From contig JAFQOD010000065.1 of the NCBI GenBank assembly GCA_017395685.1, positions 1 through 64,000 on the forward strand: 64,000 bases of DNA, read 5' to 3'. The position numbers and the translations under genes are program-made. The notes beneath the pieces were generated by a model. The model had not been told where the DNA came from and made no database searches. It saw only the letters and a program-made list of their open reading frames with translations. This DNA comes from Clostridia bacterium (GTDB lineage Bacteria; Bacillota; Clostridia; Christensenellales; Aristaeellaceae). Positions 32,828 through 40,737 of this stretch are shown here, piece by piece (the first letter of the stretch is position 1; the number at the start of each line of letters is the position of its first letter).

Positions 32828-34024
32828 TTATTGGCCCAGTTCATATGAAAGCGCAAAAATTTCTTCAATATCATCCACATTCAGGGGAGGGAGACAGGGC
32901 AGCACATTATCGGCGCTGAAGCTGATCCGCTGCACATCTTCTGCCAGAGAACGAATTTCTTCTTTTTTCACTCCGAACTGTTTGATGCTGATCTGAATAC
33001 CGTAATCGCTAAACTTCTTTTCCATCCACTGAGAAGCCTCAAGGGGGGTTGTGCAGCCAAATATCTGTCTCGCAGCCTTCACATACCGCTCGTTGCCCTG
33101 CTTCTGATCAAAATATCTGAACCAGGCAATCATCATGGCAGAAAGCGTGGCGCCGTGGGTGGCGTTATAGCGTGCAGAAAGCACATGGCCCATCTGATGC
33201 ATGGGGGTGAAGGAATAGGTGCCGCTGGTTACCCAGCCATTGATTGCAATATCAGATGCCCATTGGAGCATACCCCGGGTTGCAGTATCTTCGGGGCATT
33301 CAATAGCCTTCACGATATTGGCCAGAACGGCTTTCATGACCCCTTCCTGCATGCCGTCAATTACATCCATGCCTTCGCCGCTGCCATTTACATAGCTTTC
33401 CAGAATGTGGCTGACAATATCGACACCGCCGCACGCCATTTGATACCGGGGCAGCGTGGTCAGCAATTCAGGATCGATGATAGCAGTTTGGGGGAAGAGG
33501 CATTGAGGGGCCCAGACATAAGATTTTTCATGGGTAACTTCATCAGTGATAACGGCAGTGGGGTTCATTTCACTGCCGGTGGCAGGCAGCGTAGGAAGCA
33601 TCAGGGTGGGCAGTGCCTTTTCCAAGGGAATATCCAGACTATGGCTATGGGAGAATTTGATCATTTTACGGATATCATCATGGGGAAAGAGGGCGCCGGC
33701 TGCAATTACTTTGCTCAGATCCATGGCGCTGCCTCCGCCCACTCCGATCACCAGATCCACCTGATGATCCCGGCAAAGCTGTACGCCGCTTTTCGCCTGG
33801 CACAGCTGAGGATTAGCGGTGGCTGCCTTATGCAGAATGGCCTGTACGCCTGCTGCTTCCAGCAAACCTTTTACCCTTTGAATCAAAGGATCCAGATAAG
33901 GCGCATCGGAATAGGTAACCACTAAGGCAATTTTGCCGATTTTTGCGGCTTCTATACCAATTTCATTGGTTCTTCCAGGGCCATAAAGTACTTTCACCGG
34001 ATTATAGAAATCAAAGTTTTGCAT
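32828..34024 (-). CDS. iron-containing alcohol dehydrogenase
   Basis: The 398-residue protein is a group III alcohol dehydrogenase close to the BdhA/YqhD type. It has the GVGGGSAMDLSK dinucleotide-binding motif and metal-site His residues in GGVDIVSHILESY, FTPMHQMGHVLSA and YNATHGATLSAM. It reduces aldehydes to alcohols with NAD(P)H, and in this operon would re-oxidise NADH by converting the acetaldehyde from DERA to ethanol, or act on the aldehyde made by the glycyl-radical enzyme. It is 18 bases upstream of that gene in the operon. Confidence 0.9.
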   Translation of the reverse strand: MQNFDFYNPVKVLYGPGRTNEIGIEAAKIGKIALVVTYSDAPYLDPLIQRVKGLLEAAGVQAILHKAATANPQLCQAKSGVQLCRDHQVDLVIGVGGGSAMDLSKVIAAGALFPHDDIRKMIKFSHSHSLDIPLEKALPTLMLPTLPATGSEMNPTAVITDEVTHEKSYVWAPQCLFPQTAIIDPELLTTLPRYQMACGGVDIVSHILESYVNGSGEGMDVIDGMQEGVMKAVLANIVKAIECPEDTATRGMLQWASDIAINGWVTSGTYSFTPMHQMGHVLSARYNATHGATLSAMMIAWFRYFDQKQGNERYVKAARQIFGCTTPLEASQWMEKKFSDYGIQISIKQFGVKKEEIRSLAEDVQRISFSADNVLPCLPPLNVDDIEEIFALSYELGQ

Positions 34025-34041
34025 CTGTTTCCCTCCATTTA

Positions 34042-35565
34042 TTAGTCCTTATCCCGGCAGAGCAGGCTCAATTGTGCGATCAATTCAGCTGCTTTTTCGA
34101 ATCTGGGATGGATGGATTGATAGGCTGAAACCCACTTGCCCGGGTGGGTGATTTCTTCATTGCCATGGGCTTCGTCCAGCACTGTTTTTATATCGCATAT
34201 TTCCAGCGCCTGTGCGCACAGCGCTGCTGCGCCCAGGGCGGCGGCGCTCTGCTGCACCTGGGTAATCTGGATATCTATCTGGAATACATCGGCAAAAATC
34301 TGGCGCCAAAGAGCGCTTTTTGCTCCGCCGCCAACGATCAGCATGCGGGGCTGTAATGCTTTGTATCCGGACAGGACATTACGGGCAGTTTTCAGATTCA
34401 GCGCTACTCCTTCCATGGCAGCCCTGGCGATATCGCCCCGGGTGTGGCATTGTTCCAGCCCGGCGATAGCGCCGCGGATATTATGGCTTGGCTCAATTTC
34501 TGATCCGCCGGCAAGGCTGGGGTTGAAGAAAAGCCCTCTGCTGCCCGGCGGTACATCCTTTGCAAGGCGGTTTATTTCGTCATAGGCCGTTTCGGGATCC
34601 CATTCGGAAAAGAATTGATCCCGAACCCAGCGCAGGGTATATCCGGCGGAAAAAATGCAGGTGGAGGAAATATAACGATCTTCAATGACGTGATCAAATA
34701 CATAAGGCTTTTTCTGAAAATCCAGCACGGGCTCTTTAGAGGCAAGTGCAATCCAAGAACTGGTGCCCAGGGAAAGATAGTGATCCCCTTCTTCCATGCA
34801 TCGGGCGCCTAAGGCCATCAGGCCGTTATCCACGCCGCCACAAATCACCTTTATTCCTTTTTTCAAGCCAAGAGCTGTGGCTGCGTCACCGGTTAATCCT
34901 CCGATAACGGCGCCGCTATTGATGATGGAAGGAAAAATGGCTGGTGAAAGTTCTGCGGCGTCAAAAAGAGTGGAAGAATATGCCCGTTTTTTCAGATTAT
35001 ATCCACCGCAGCCAGAAGCGTAGGAGGGATCGGTGGCGATTACGCCAGTCAGTAAATAATTGATATAATCTTTTGTGCCGATATAGCATACAGCACGATT
35101 GAAGATCTCTTGATGATGCTGCTTTTTCCAAAGAATTTTGAACAAGGGATATGTACCCCTTGGAAAACCGTTGCCAGTGGTGCGATACCATGTTTCGTAT
35201 GGGATGCGCTTGAAATATTCATCCGCCTGTTTATCCGCCCTGTCGTCTGACCAGATAGGGGTATATTCTTCTAACAAATTTCCCCTTTGATCTAGGGCAA
35301 CCATGCCAAGACTATGGCCGCTTAGGCCGATTGCCTGAACGGTATCGCCGGAAAGACGCGCTCTTTGCAAAACGGCCTGGGTACTGCTCAGCACGGCCCC
35401 CCACCAGTCCGAAGGCCGCTGTTCCCTGTATCCGGGCAGACCGGCGGGATTAAAGGTGGAATATTCCAGGAAAGCTTCTGCAAGGCAGGGGCAGTTGCCG
35501 CAGGCTTGGTAGAGGGCTGCTTTTACGCCCCCGGTTCCCAGATCGAAGGCAAGGATGGTTTCCAT
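34042..35565 (-). CDS. FGGY-family carbohydrate kinase (xylulokinase-like)
   Basis: The 507-residue protein has the FGGY fold: N-terminal phosphate loop LAFDLGTGGVKAALY, GLSGHSLGMVALD, ICGGVDNGLMALGA in the second domain and the adenosine motif LIVGGGAKSALWRQIFAD. Family members phosphorylate xylulose, ribulose, fuculose, glycerol and related sugars. The specificity motifs do not match one characterised member clearly. Beside a DERA gene the likely product is a (deoxy)pentose 5-phosphate. Cytoplasmic; the gene begins 21 bases after deoC. Confidence 0.85.
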   Translation of the reverse strand: METILAFDLGTGGVKAALYQACGNCPCLAEAFLEYSTFNPAGLPGYREQRPSDWWGAVLSSTQAVLQRARLSGDTVQAIGLSGHSLGMVALDQRGNLLEEYTPIWSDDRADKQADEYFKRIPYETWYRTTGNGFPRGTYPLFKILWKKQHHQEIFNRAVCYIGTKDYINYLLTGVIATDPSYASGCGGYNLKKRAYSSTLFDAAELSPAIFPSIINSGAVIGGLTGDAATALGLKKGIKVICGGVDNGLMALGARCMEEGDHYLSLGTSSWIALASKEPVLDFQKKPYVFDHVIEDRYISSTCIFSAGYTLRWVRDQFFSEWDPETAYDEINRLAKDVPPGSRGLFFNPSLAGGSEIEPSHNIRGAIAGLEQCHTRGDIARAAMEGVALNLKTARNVLSGYKALQPRMLIVGGGAKSALWRQIFADVFQIDIQITQVQQSAAALGAAALCAQALEICDIKTVLDEAHGNEEITHPGKWVSAYQSIHPRFEKAAELIAQLSLLCRDKD

Positions 35566-35586
35566 GGCGGCACCTCCTGGATGGGT

Positions 35587-36300
35587 TTATTGCTGGGAGA
35601 GATACTCTTCCAGCTGCTTCATCAGGGACATGGTTTTTGCATAGCTGATGCCAAAGCGGCTGCAGCCGGCTTCAATCATTTCATTCACCTGTTCCAAGGT
35701 GCTTACGCCGCCGGCTGCCTTGATAAAGGCACTGTCGCCGATGGCAGAATGGATCAGCCGAACATCTTCGACTGTGGCAGGCTTGTTCATCCAGCCTGTG
35801 CCCGTTTTTACATAATTGGATCCTGCTTCCACGGCCAGCACGGAAGCACGTTTGATTTCATCGGGCGTCAGCAGGGAAACTTCCAGAATGGTTTTCAGAG
35901 GCAGATCGCCGATGGCATCCCGGACTGCCTTGATATCATCTTTATACATATCCCATTTGCCGCTCTTGAGGGCGCCGACTGCGACCACCATATCGATTTC
36001 ATCGCAGCCCATGGCTACCAGTTCCTTGGCGGCTGCTACCTTGGTGGCAGTAGTATCTTCGCCGGAGGGGAAGCCGGTGGTGCCGCCCACCAGAATATCT
36101 TTATTTTCGCCGGTGGAACCGCGCAGCTTTTTCACTACAACGGGAGTGAATAAGGGCATTGCAAACACGCACTTGAAGCGGTATTTCAGCGCAGCTTCCA
36201 GGGAAAGATCAATTTCAGCCAGGGTGGAATTGGTTTTAACATTGCTGATATCAATCATCCGGGGCAATTGGGAAGTAATGTAGGGATATTTTGCGATCAT
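35587..36300 (-). CDS. deoC: deoxyribose-phosphate aldolase (DERA)
   Basis: The 237-residue protein is a class I aldolase that cleaves 2-deoxyribose 5-phosphate to acetaldehyde and glyceraldehyde 3-phosphate. Asp103 (CDEIDMVV), the Schiff-base Lys165 (NYVKTGTGW) and Lys194 (FIKAAGGVS) are all present. It is the first gene of the 11-gene operon, 36 bases downstream of a consensus promoter, with AAGGAGA before the start. No other nucleoside-catabolism genes (deoA, deoD, deoB) are near, so the substrate probably comes from the operon's own sugar pathway. Confidence 0.9.
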   Translation of the reverse strand: MIAKYPYITSQLPRMIDISNVKTNSTLAEIDLSLEAALKYRFKCVFAMPLFTPVVVKKLRGSTGENKDILVGGTTGFPSGEDTTATKVAAAKELVAMGCDEIDMVVAVGALKSGKWDMYKDDIKAVRDAIGDLPLKTILEVSLLTPDEIKRASVLAVEAGSNYVKTGTGWMNKPATVEDVRLIHSAIGDSAFIKAAGGVSTLEQVNEMIEAGCSRFGISYAKTMSLMKQLEEYLSQQ

Positions 36301-36335
36301 TTTAATCTATCTCCTTTTTAATGATTGTCAAAAGA

Positions 36336-36364
36336 ATTATAACATACCTACAAGTTGGTGTCAA
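36336..36364 (-). promoter_or_regulatory. main promoter of the glycyl-radical operon
   Basis: Minus strand TTGACA, 17-bp spacer, TATAAT. The spacer contains AACTTGTA, which recurs upstream in a palindrome, so a repressor could sit directly on the promoter. Confidence 0.85.
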
Positions 36365-36466
36365 TACTGACTGGATTTGCCAAAATATGGATTGAATGAG
36401 TCGAAAAAGGTACGAATTTTGCCAAAAAATGATATCATAATAGGCTTTTTTACTTCACTTGTCTCT

Positions 36467-36484
36467 AACTTGTAATGATAAGTT
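36467..36484. promoter_or_regulatory. candidate GntR operator
   Basis: AACTT-GTAATGAT-AAGTT is an interrupted palindrome. Its left half AACTTGTA also occurs within the promoter spacer (36349-36356, opposite strand), and CACTTGTC lies at 36457-36464. Repeated half-sites around the operon promoter suggest binding by the adjacent GntR/HutC regulator. Confidence 0.45.
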
Positions 36485-36498
36485 CGCGTAAAAATAAA

Positions 36499-36525
36499 AA
36501 CGGAGGAAAAATTTTTTCCTCCGTT
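36499..36525 (-). terminator. terminator of the gntR gene
   Basis: AACGGAGGAAAAA pairs with TTTTTTCCTCCGTT, giving a 12-13-bp hairpin between the regulator gene and the operon promoter. Confidence 0.8.
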
Positions 36526-36542
36526 ATAAGTATTTCCTCCGA

Positions 36543-37295
36543 TTAGTTTTGTCCAGTCAGGAATATTTCAATTTCGTAAGGGATCGCTTTTTTTCCGGGC
36601 ACTGAAGCGCCGATCTGAGCAAGGGCATACACAAGATCATAGCTGGTTGGACGGCCGCCGGAATAGCAGATTCGCCTGGTATACAGCATGGGGGCGCCCA
36701 GAGCACATTCCAAGATACAGGATTGCTCGAATGTAGCGCTTCGGGCTGTAATCACATCGTGGGCAGTATCCACGGAAATATGATACTTGGCCTCCAGGAA
36801 GCGATAAAGTGAAACAATGTCTTTTTGATGCTCTTCTATGTTTGGCACCAGATGATAAGGAATATAGTTTGTGATAATCGCGGCAGGATGTCCATCTGCC
36901 AGCGGAATGCGCTGTATGCAGGCCAATTCAGTTCCAACTTCTACTTCCAATTCTTTGGCCAGCATTCCATCCGCCCAGGTTTTGGAAATGGAAAGATTTT
37001 TTAGCGATACAACATAGCCCATTGACCGCAGCGTTTCAGTAAAGGAATTCATTTTATTATAGCTTTGTTTGATGGTATGATCGATGACGATGGTGCCTTT
37101 TCCCTGCTTGATGCATACAAAGCCATCGTTGGACAGCATTTCCAGGGCTTTACGTACGGTGGTACGGCTTACCTGAAATAATTCCTGCATCTCTGCTTCG
37201 CTGGGCAGCTTGTCGCCAATTGCATAACGTCCGTCCATAATGCCCTGTTTTATATTCTGATAAACCAATTGATATACAGGCTGACGTGCTGCCAT
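36543..37295 (-). CDS. GntR/HutC-family transcriptional regulator
   Basis: The 250-residue protein has an N-terminal winged helix (GDKLPSEAEMQELFQVSRTT then VRKALEMLSNDGF, residues 30-70) and a C-terminal UTRA ligand domain (about 90-240, with NYIPYHLVPN and LYTRRICYSGGRPTSYDLVYA). UTRA domains sense sugars or sugar phosphates and release DNA on binding. Position directly upstream of the deoC operon makes it the likely substrate-responsive repressor. GGAGGG eight bases upstream fixes the start at 37295; a longer form to 37373 has no ribosome binding site. Confidence 0.9.
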   Translation of the reverse strand: MAARQPVYQLVYQNIKQGIMDGRYAIGDKLPSEAEMQELFQVSRTTVRKALEMLSNDGFVCIKQGKGTIVIDHTIKQSYNKMNSFTETLRSMGYVVSLKNLSISKTWADGMLAKELEVEVGTELACIQRIPLADGHPAAIITNYIPYHLVPNIEEHQKDIVSLYRFLEAKYHISVDTAHDVITARSATFEQSCILECALGAPMLYTRRICYSGGRPTSYDLVYALAQIGASVPGKKAIPYEIEIFLTGQN

Positions 37296-37454
37296 GATGG
37301 TTCCCTCCGTCATTTTATTGCTTGGAATTAGTATATCACAGTTTTTGCGATTGCGCCATGATGATTTGTTCAAAATCCGCTTGTTTTACATGAAGAGATA
37401 TTGCGTACTTCAATTGTATTTGCGCAAATTTTCATTGGAAGTGTATGCTCGGTA

Positions 37455-37483
37455 TTGTTCGGGCGGAACAAGAAGTGTATAAT
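37455..37483 (+). promoter_or_regulatory. promoter for the SGNH hydrolase gene
   Basis: TTGTTC, 17-bp spacer, TATAAT, about 65 bases before the start at 37548. The -35 is weak. Confidence 0.5.
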
Positions 37484-37547
37484 GAAACATACGAATGAGA
37501 TTCCGGCGTTTTCACATATGAGTATTTCAGGAAAGGAGCCCTTAATT

Positions 37548-38552
37548 ATGAAGACATATGCATTGACCGATTCGCCTGTTGAAATCTGCGGGCTTTCTGT
37601 GATTGATCCGGTGCAGCAGCATTATTGGCGGCTGCCGGATGAGGAAAGCGCCCTGATCAGTGATTTTATCCGTGATCGCAGCAAGACCGCCGGGGGAGGC
37701 CGGGTGCGTTTTTGCACCAATGCCCGCACGCTTCATCTGAAAATGGCGCTGCATACCCTGAGCCCTGATCCCTGCATGGCGGTATGCGCTGCCAGCGGGG
37801 CGGATGTATTTGCAGGGGCTGGTCTGGAAAGCCGGTTTCTGGGATTGATCAATCCCTGGAATTATGAGAATAAGACCCCGGAGCTGACATTGCACCTGAC
37901 AGGGGAAATGCAGCAGATCACCATCAATCTGCCCAGAAATGAGCAGATTGCGGGCCTTTGGATCACTGTGGAGGATGAGGCCGATCTTTTGCCGCCCCTT
38001 TCGTATCGGCGGCCGGGGAAGCTGTGCTTTTACGGCTCCTCCATTACCGAAGGCGGCTGCGCCAGCAGGCCGGGCAATGCCTATACGGCAGCGGCTGCAA
38101 GATGGCTGGATATGGATTATATGAATCTGGGCTTTTCCGGGGCAGCCCGAGGAGAAGAGGCGATGGCGGATGTGATCTGCCGCCGGGATTTTGCCGCCCT
38201 GATTATGGATTATGATCATAATGCGCCGGATGCGGATCATCTGCAGAATACCCATGAGCGATTTTTCAAAAAGATCCGTGCCGTTCATCCCAGTCTTCCG
38301 GTGATTTTTATGAGCAAGCCGGATTTTGACAGCAATCCGGAGGATGGAAAAAGGCGGAAAGCAGTCATTCTGCGTACGTATCAGAATGCGATTTCAAACG
38401 GGGATCAAAATGTGTATTTCCTGGATGGGGAATCCTTCTTCGGGGCCTTCGGCAGGGAAATGTGCACGGTAGATGGCTGCCATCCCAATGATCTGGGCTT
38501 TTACAGGATGGCAGAGGCCGTATATGGGCTGCTGAAGAAAATTCTGAAATGA
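37548..38552 (+). CDS. SGNH/GDSL-type esterase
   Basis: The 334-residue protein has an N-terminal beta-sandwich (about 1-150) and a C-terminal SGNH hydrolase domain: CFYGSSITEG holds the nucleophile Ser (block I), NLGFSGAARGEEAM block II with the oxyanion Gly, and DGCHPNDLGF the catalytic Asp and His (block V). This two-domain form is common among carbohydrate acetyl esterases. There is no signal peptide in the chosen start (ATG 37548, nine bases after AAAGGAG). It is divergent from gntR and may deacetylate oligosaccharides imported by the neighbouring system; this link is inferred. Confidence 0.8.
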   Translation: MKTYALTDSPVEICGLSVIDPVQQHYWRLPDEESALISDFIRDRSKTAGGGRVRFCTNARTLHLKMALHTLSPDPCMAVCAASGADVFAGAGLESRFLGLINPWNYENKTPELTLHLTGEMQQITINLPRNEQIAGLWITVEDEADLLPPLSYRRPGKLCFYGSSITEGGCASRPGNAYTAAAARWLDMDYMNLGFSGAARGEEAMADVICRRDFAALIMDYDHNAPDADHLQNTHERFFKKIRAVHPSLPVIFMSKPDFDSNPEDGKRRKAVILRTYQNAISNGDQNVYFLDGESFFGAFGREMCTVDGCHPNDLGFYRMAEAVYGLLKKILK

Positions 38553-38569
38553 TGGTTGATAGAAAAAAT

Positions 38570-38599
38570 AATGCACGCTCCTGAATGGGAACGTGCATT
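38570..38599. terminator. bidirectional terminator
   Basis: AATGCACG pairs with CGTGCATT; TTTTTG follows on the plus strand and ATTTTTTC on the minus strand. It separates the convergent SGNH and PHP genes. Confidence 0.85.
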
Positions 38600-38606
38600 T
38601 TTGCAT

Positions 38607-39308
38607 TTATCGTTCTTTCGGTTTGTGGATGACAAAGGCCTTGCCCTCCCGGATGGCGCTGCACAGGGCGGCGTAATCGGCAGGATCCTCCTCAAAGCCG
38701 ATATAGTCAGTGGCGTTTTTATCGGTATGGTGGGTATCCGATCCCGCCACCATGGGCTTTTTTTCCTTCATGGCCCATTCCATGGCCTGGTAATTATAAC
38801 GTTCGCTGCCGTTTCCGCCGTTGAAAACCTCAATGGCGTCCACCGGCAGGCCGGGGCGCTCCGGAGCGGGATGGGTGATATAATCCGCCTGACGATAGGG
38901 ATGGGCACGGATAATGATACCCCCCAGGGCATGCACCTGATCGATAAAATGCTCAATGTTCCATTGATCGCAATCGATCAGATCCTTCCGCAGGTTTTCT
39001 TCCGTCAGTCCCAGGGCCAGATAATCCTCGCCGGTGCCATGGCCGTAGGTATATTCAAATCCCAGATATACCTTCAGGCCCAGCTGATCCCCGGCAGCCT
39101 TGGCCGCATGATAGCCTTTCATGAAGGCATCCATTTTTTCTTCCCAGGTATCGGGGAAGGCGGCATAGGAATAACCATTCACAAAATGATCGGTGATCAC
39201 CATGCCGGAAAAGCCCCGGCGCTTGTAATCTGCCACCATTTCCCATCCGCTGCACTGGCTGCACCGGCTGGTTTCCTTCATGTGGCAGTGCGTTTCATAA
39301 AAGTACAT
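38607..39308 (-). CDS. PHP-domain metal-dependent phosphoesterase
   Basis: The 233-residue protein is a single PHP domain: ETHCHMKE supplies the first two His ligands, MVITDHF the next Asp/His, GFEYTYG a Glu, IIRAHPYRQ a His and VAGSDTHHTD the final Asp/His pair, enough for a trinuclear metal site. Stand-alone PHP proteins include histidinol-phosphate phosphatases and 5'-3' nucleotide phosphatases; the length is near the small TrpH-like group. The substrate cannot be decided. A Cys-rich stretch CSQCSGW follows the first motif. Confidence 0.8.
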   Translation of the reverse strand: MYFYETHCHMKETSRCSQCSGWEMVADYKRRGFSGMVITDHFVNGYSYAAFPDTWEEKMDAFMKGYHAAKAAGDQLGLKVYLGFEYTYGHGTGEDYLALGLTEENLRKDLIDCDQWNIEHFIDQVHALGGIIIRAHPYRQADYITHPAPERPGLPVDAIEVFNGGNGSERYNYQAMEWAMKEKKPMVAGSDTHHTDKNATDYIGFEEDPADYAALCSAIREGKAFVIHKPKER

Positions 39309-39333
39309 AAAATTTTCTCCTGATTCAAAATGA

Positions 39334-39359
39334 GGACGGCCGGAAAAAACCAGCCGTCC
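39334..39359 (-). terminator. hairpin between tldE and the PHP gene
   Basis: GGACGGC pairs with GCCGTCC across a 12-base loop; the minus-strand tail is only moderately T-rich. It probably ends or attenuates the tldD-tldE transcript. Confidence 0.55.
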
Positions 39360-39374
39360 CTCAAGAAATACCGG

Positions 39375-40718
39375 TTATTTACCGGCTACGGCAATTTCGC
39401 CCACATCCACAGAGGGGCTGCCCATGGAGCTGCCGGGGAAGCAAAGATCGCTGCCTACGGCGCGGATATTCTTCAGCAGTTGATAGAAGTTTCCGGCCAC
39501 GGTGATCTGCTCCACAGGAGCATCCTTTTTGCCATTCTTCACAGTGTAGCCCTGGGCGATCAGAGAAAAATCGCCGCTGATGGGATTGGCGCCGGCATGC
39601 AGGCCGCTGACCTCGGTAATCACCAGGCCGTTTTCCATATCGGCCATCAGCTGATCCAGGGTCTTTTCGCCAGGCTTGAGATAGAAATTGCTGGGGCTTA
39701 CATTGACGGAACCGGCATAGCCGGATTTGGCAGCGTTGCCGGTGGTTTTGACGCCGGCCTTCCGGGCGGTTTTGAGATTGTGCAGCAGGGTGGTGAGCTT
39801 GCCATTTTCGATGACGGCTTTGGTGCGGGTAGCCACGCCTTCGGCGTCAAAGGGCTGACTGGTCAGGCCGCCGGGCAGCAGCGGATCATCCAGCAGGGTA
39901 ACAACGGGAGAGGCGATGATTTCCCCCTCCTTGCCGGCAAGCAGGCTCATCCCCTTCTGGGCGGCCTCAGCAGAGAATACGCCGCTGAATACGCCCATCA
40001 GATCAGGCATGCACTTGGCATGGATGATGGCACGATAGGTGCCGCTGGGCACGGGGGCGGCCTTCAGCATGAAAAGGGCCTCCTCCACGGCTTCGGAGGC
40101 GATCTTATCCACGCTCAGTTCGTCAAAATTCCGGCTGATCTGGAATCCGCCGCCGGTGACCACCCGGTCGCCCTCCTTGGCAACGGCATTGATGAAGGCA
40201 TAGGCGATATTATCCCTGTGGGCCAGATCCAGGCCGTAGGAATTGACGATGCGGATTTCATCGCTGCTGGTGGAAATCATGTTATAGGCCAGCTGCAGGA
40301 TGCGGGGATCCTTTTCCTTGGCTGCTTTTTCCAGATCCAGGATGAAGGAAAGCTTTCGGCTTTCTTCCACCTGATCCAGGGCAGGCTGATAATTATTCAC
40401 TTCGGGATAGCATTCATCGCCCTTGTAGATTTCCTGCACGTCGGTATCTTCCGTCAGCTGGGCGCTTTCGATCACGGCTTCCACCAGCTGGGAAACGGCC
40501 TCTTCATCAAAGGCTTCCGTAGCCGCATAGCCCATTTTTCCATTATACAGGCCGCGGAGGGAAAGGCCACGGGTGCTGTTTACGGTATAATTATTGATTT
40601 CGCCTTGCTGGCACATGGCCCGGAAGCTGTCGCCGGAGGCAAGATAAATTTCCGCCGCTTCAATGCCGGCCGCTTTGGCCCCATCCAATAATGCCTGAAT
40701 GAATTGATCGATGGTCAT
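39375..40718 (-). CDS. pmbA: TldE/PmbA metalloprotease partner subunit
   Basis: The 447-residue protein is the TldE/PmbA member of the TldD-TldE heterodimeric protease. It lacks the HExxxH motif of its partner, as expected, but has the family landmarks GYAGSVNVSPSNFYLKPG and DFSLIAQGY. In other bacteria the complex trims unfolded or modified peptides such as microcin B17 precursor and the CcdA antitoxin. It follows tldD after 19 bases. The start at 40718 has GGAGG nine bases upstream. Confidence 0.9.
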   Translation of the reverse strand: MTIDQFIQALLDGAKAAGIEAAEIYLASGDSFRAMCQQGEINNYTVNSTRGLSLRGLYNGKMGYAATEAFDEEAVSQLVEAVIESAQLTEDTDVQEIYKGDECYPEVNNYQPALDQVEESRKLSFILDLEKAAKEKDPRILQLAYNMISTSSDEIRIVNSYGLDLAHRDNIAYAFINAVAKEGDRVVTGGGFQISRNFDELSVDKIASEAVEEALFMLKAAPVPSGTYRAIIHAKCMPDLMGVFSGVFSAEAAQKGMSLLAGKEGEIIASPVVTLLDDPLLPGGLTSQPFDAEGVATRTKAVIENGKLTTLLHNLKTARKAGVKTTGNAAKSGYAGSVNVSPSNFYLKPGEKTLDQLMADMENGLVITEVSGLHAGANPISGDFSLIAQGYTVKNGKKDAPVEQITVAGNFYQLLKNIRAVGSDLCFPGSSMGSPSVDVGEIAVAGK

Positions 40719-40737
40719 TTTTTTCTTCCTCCTTTTT

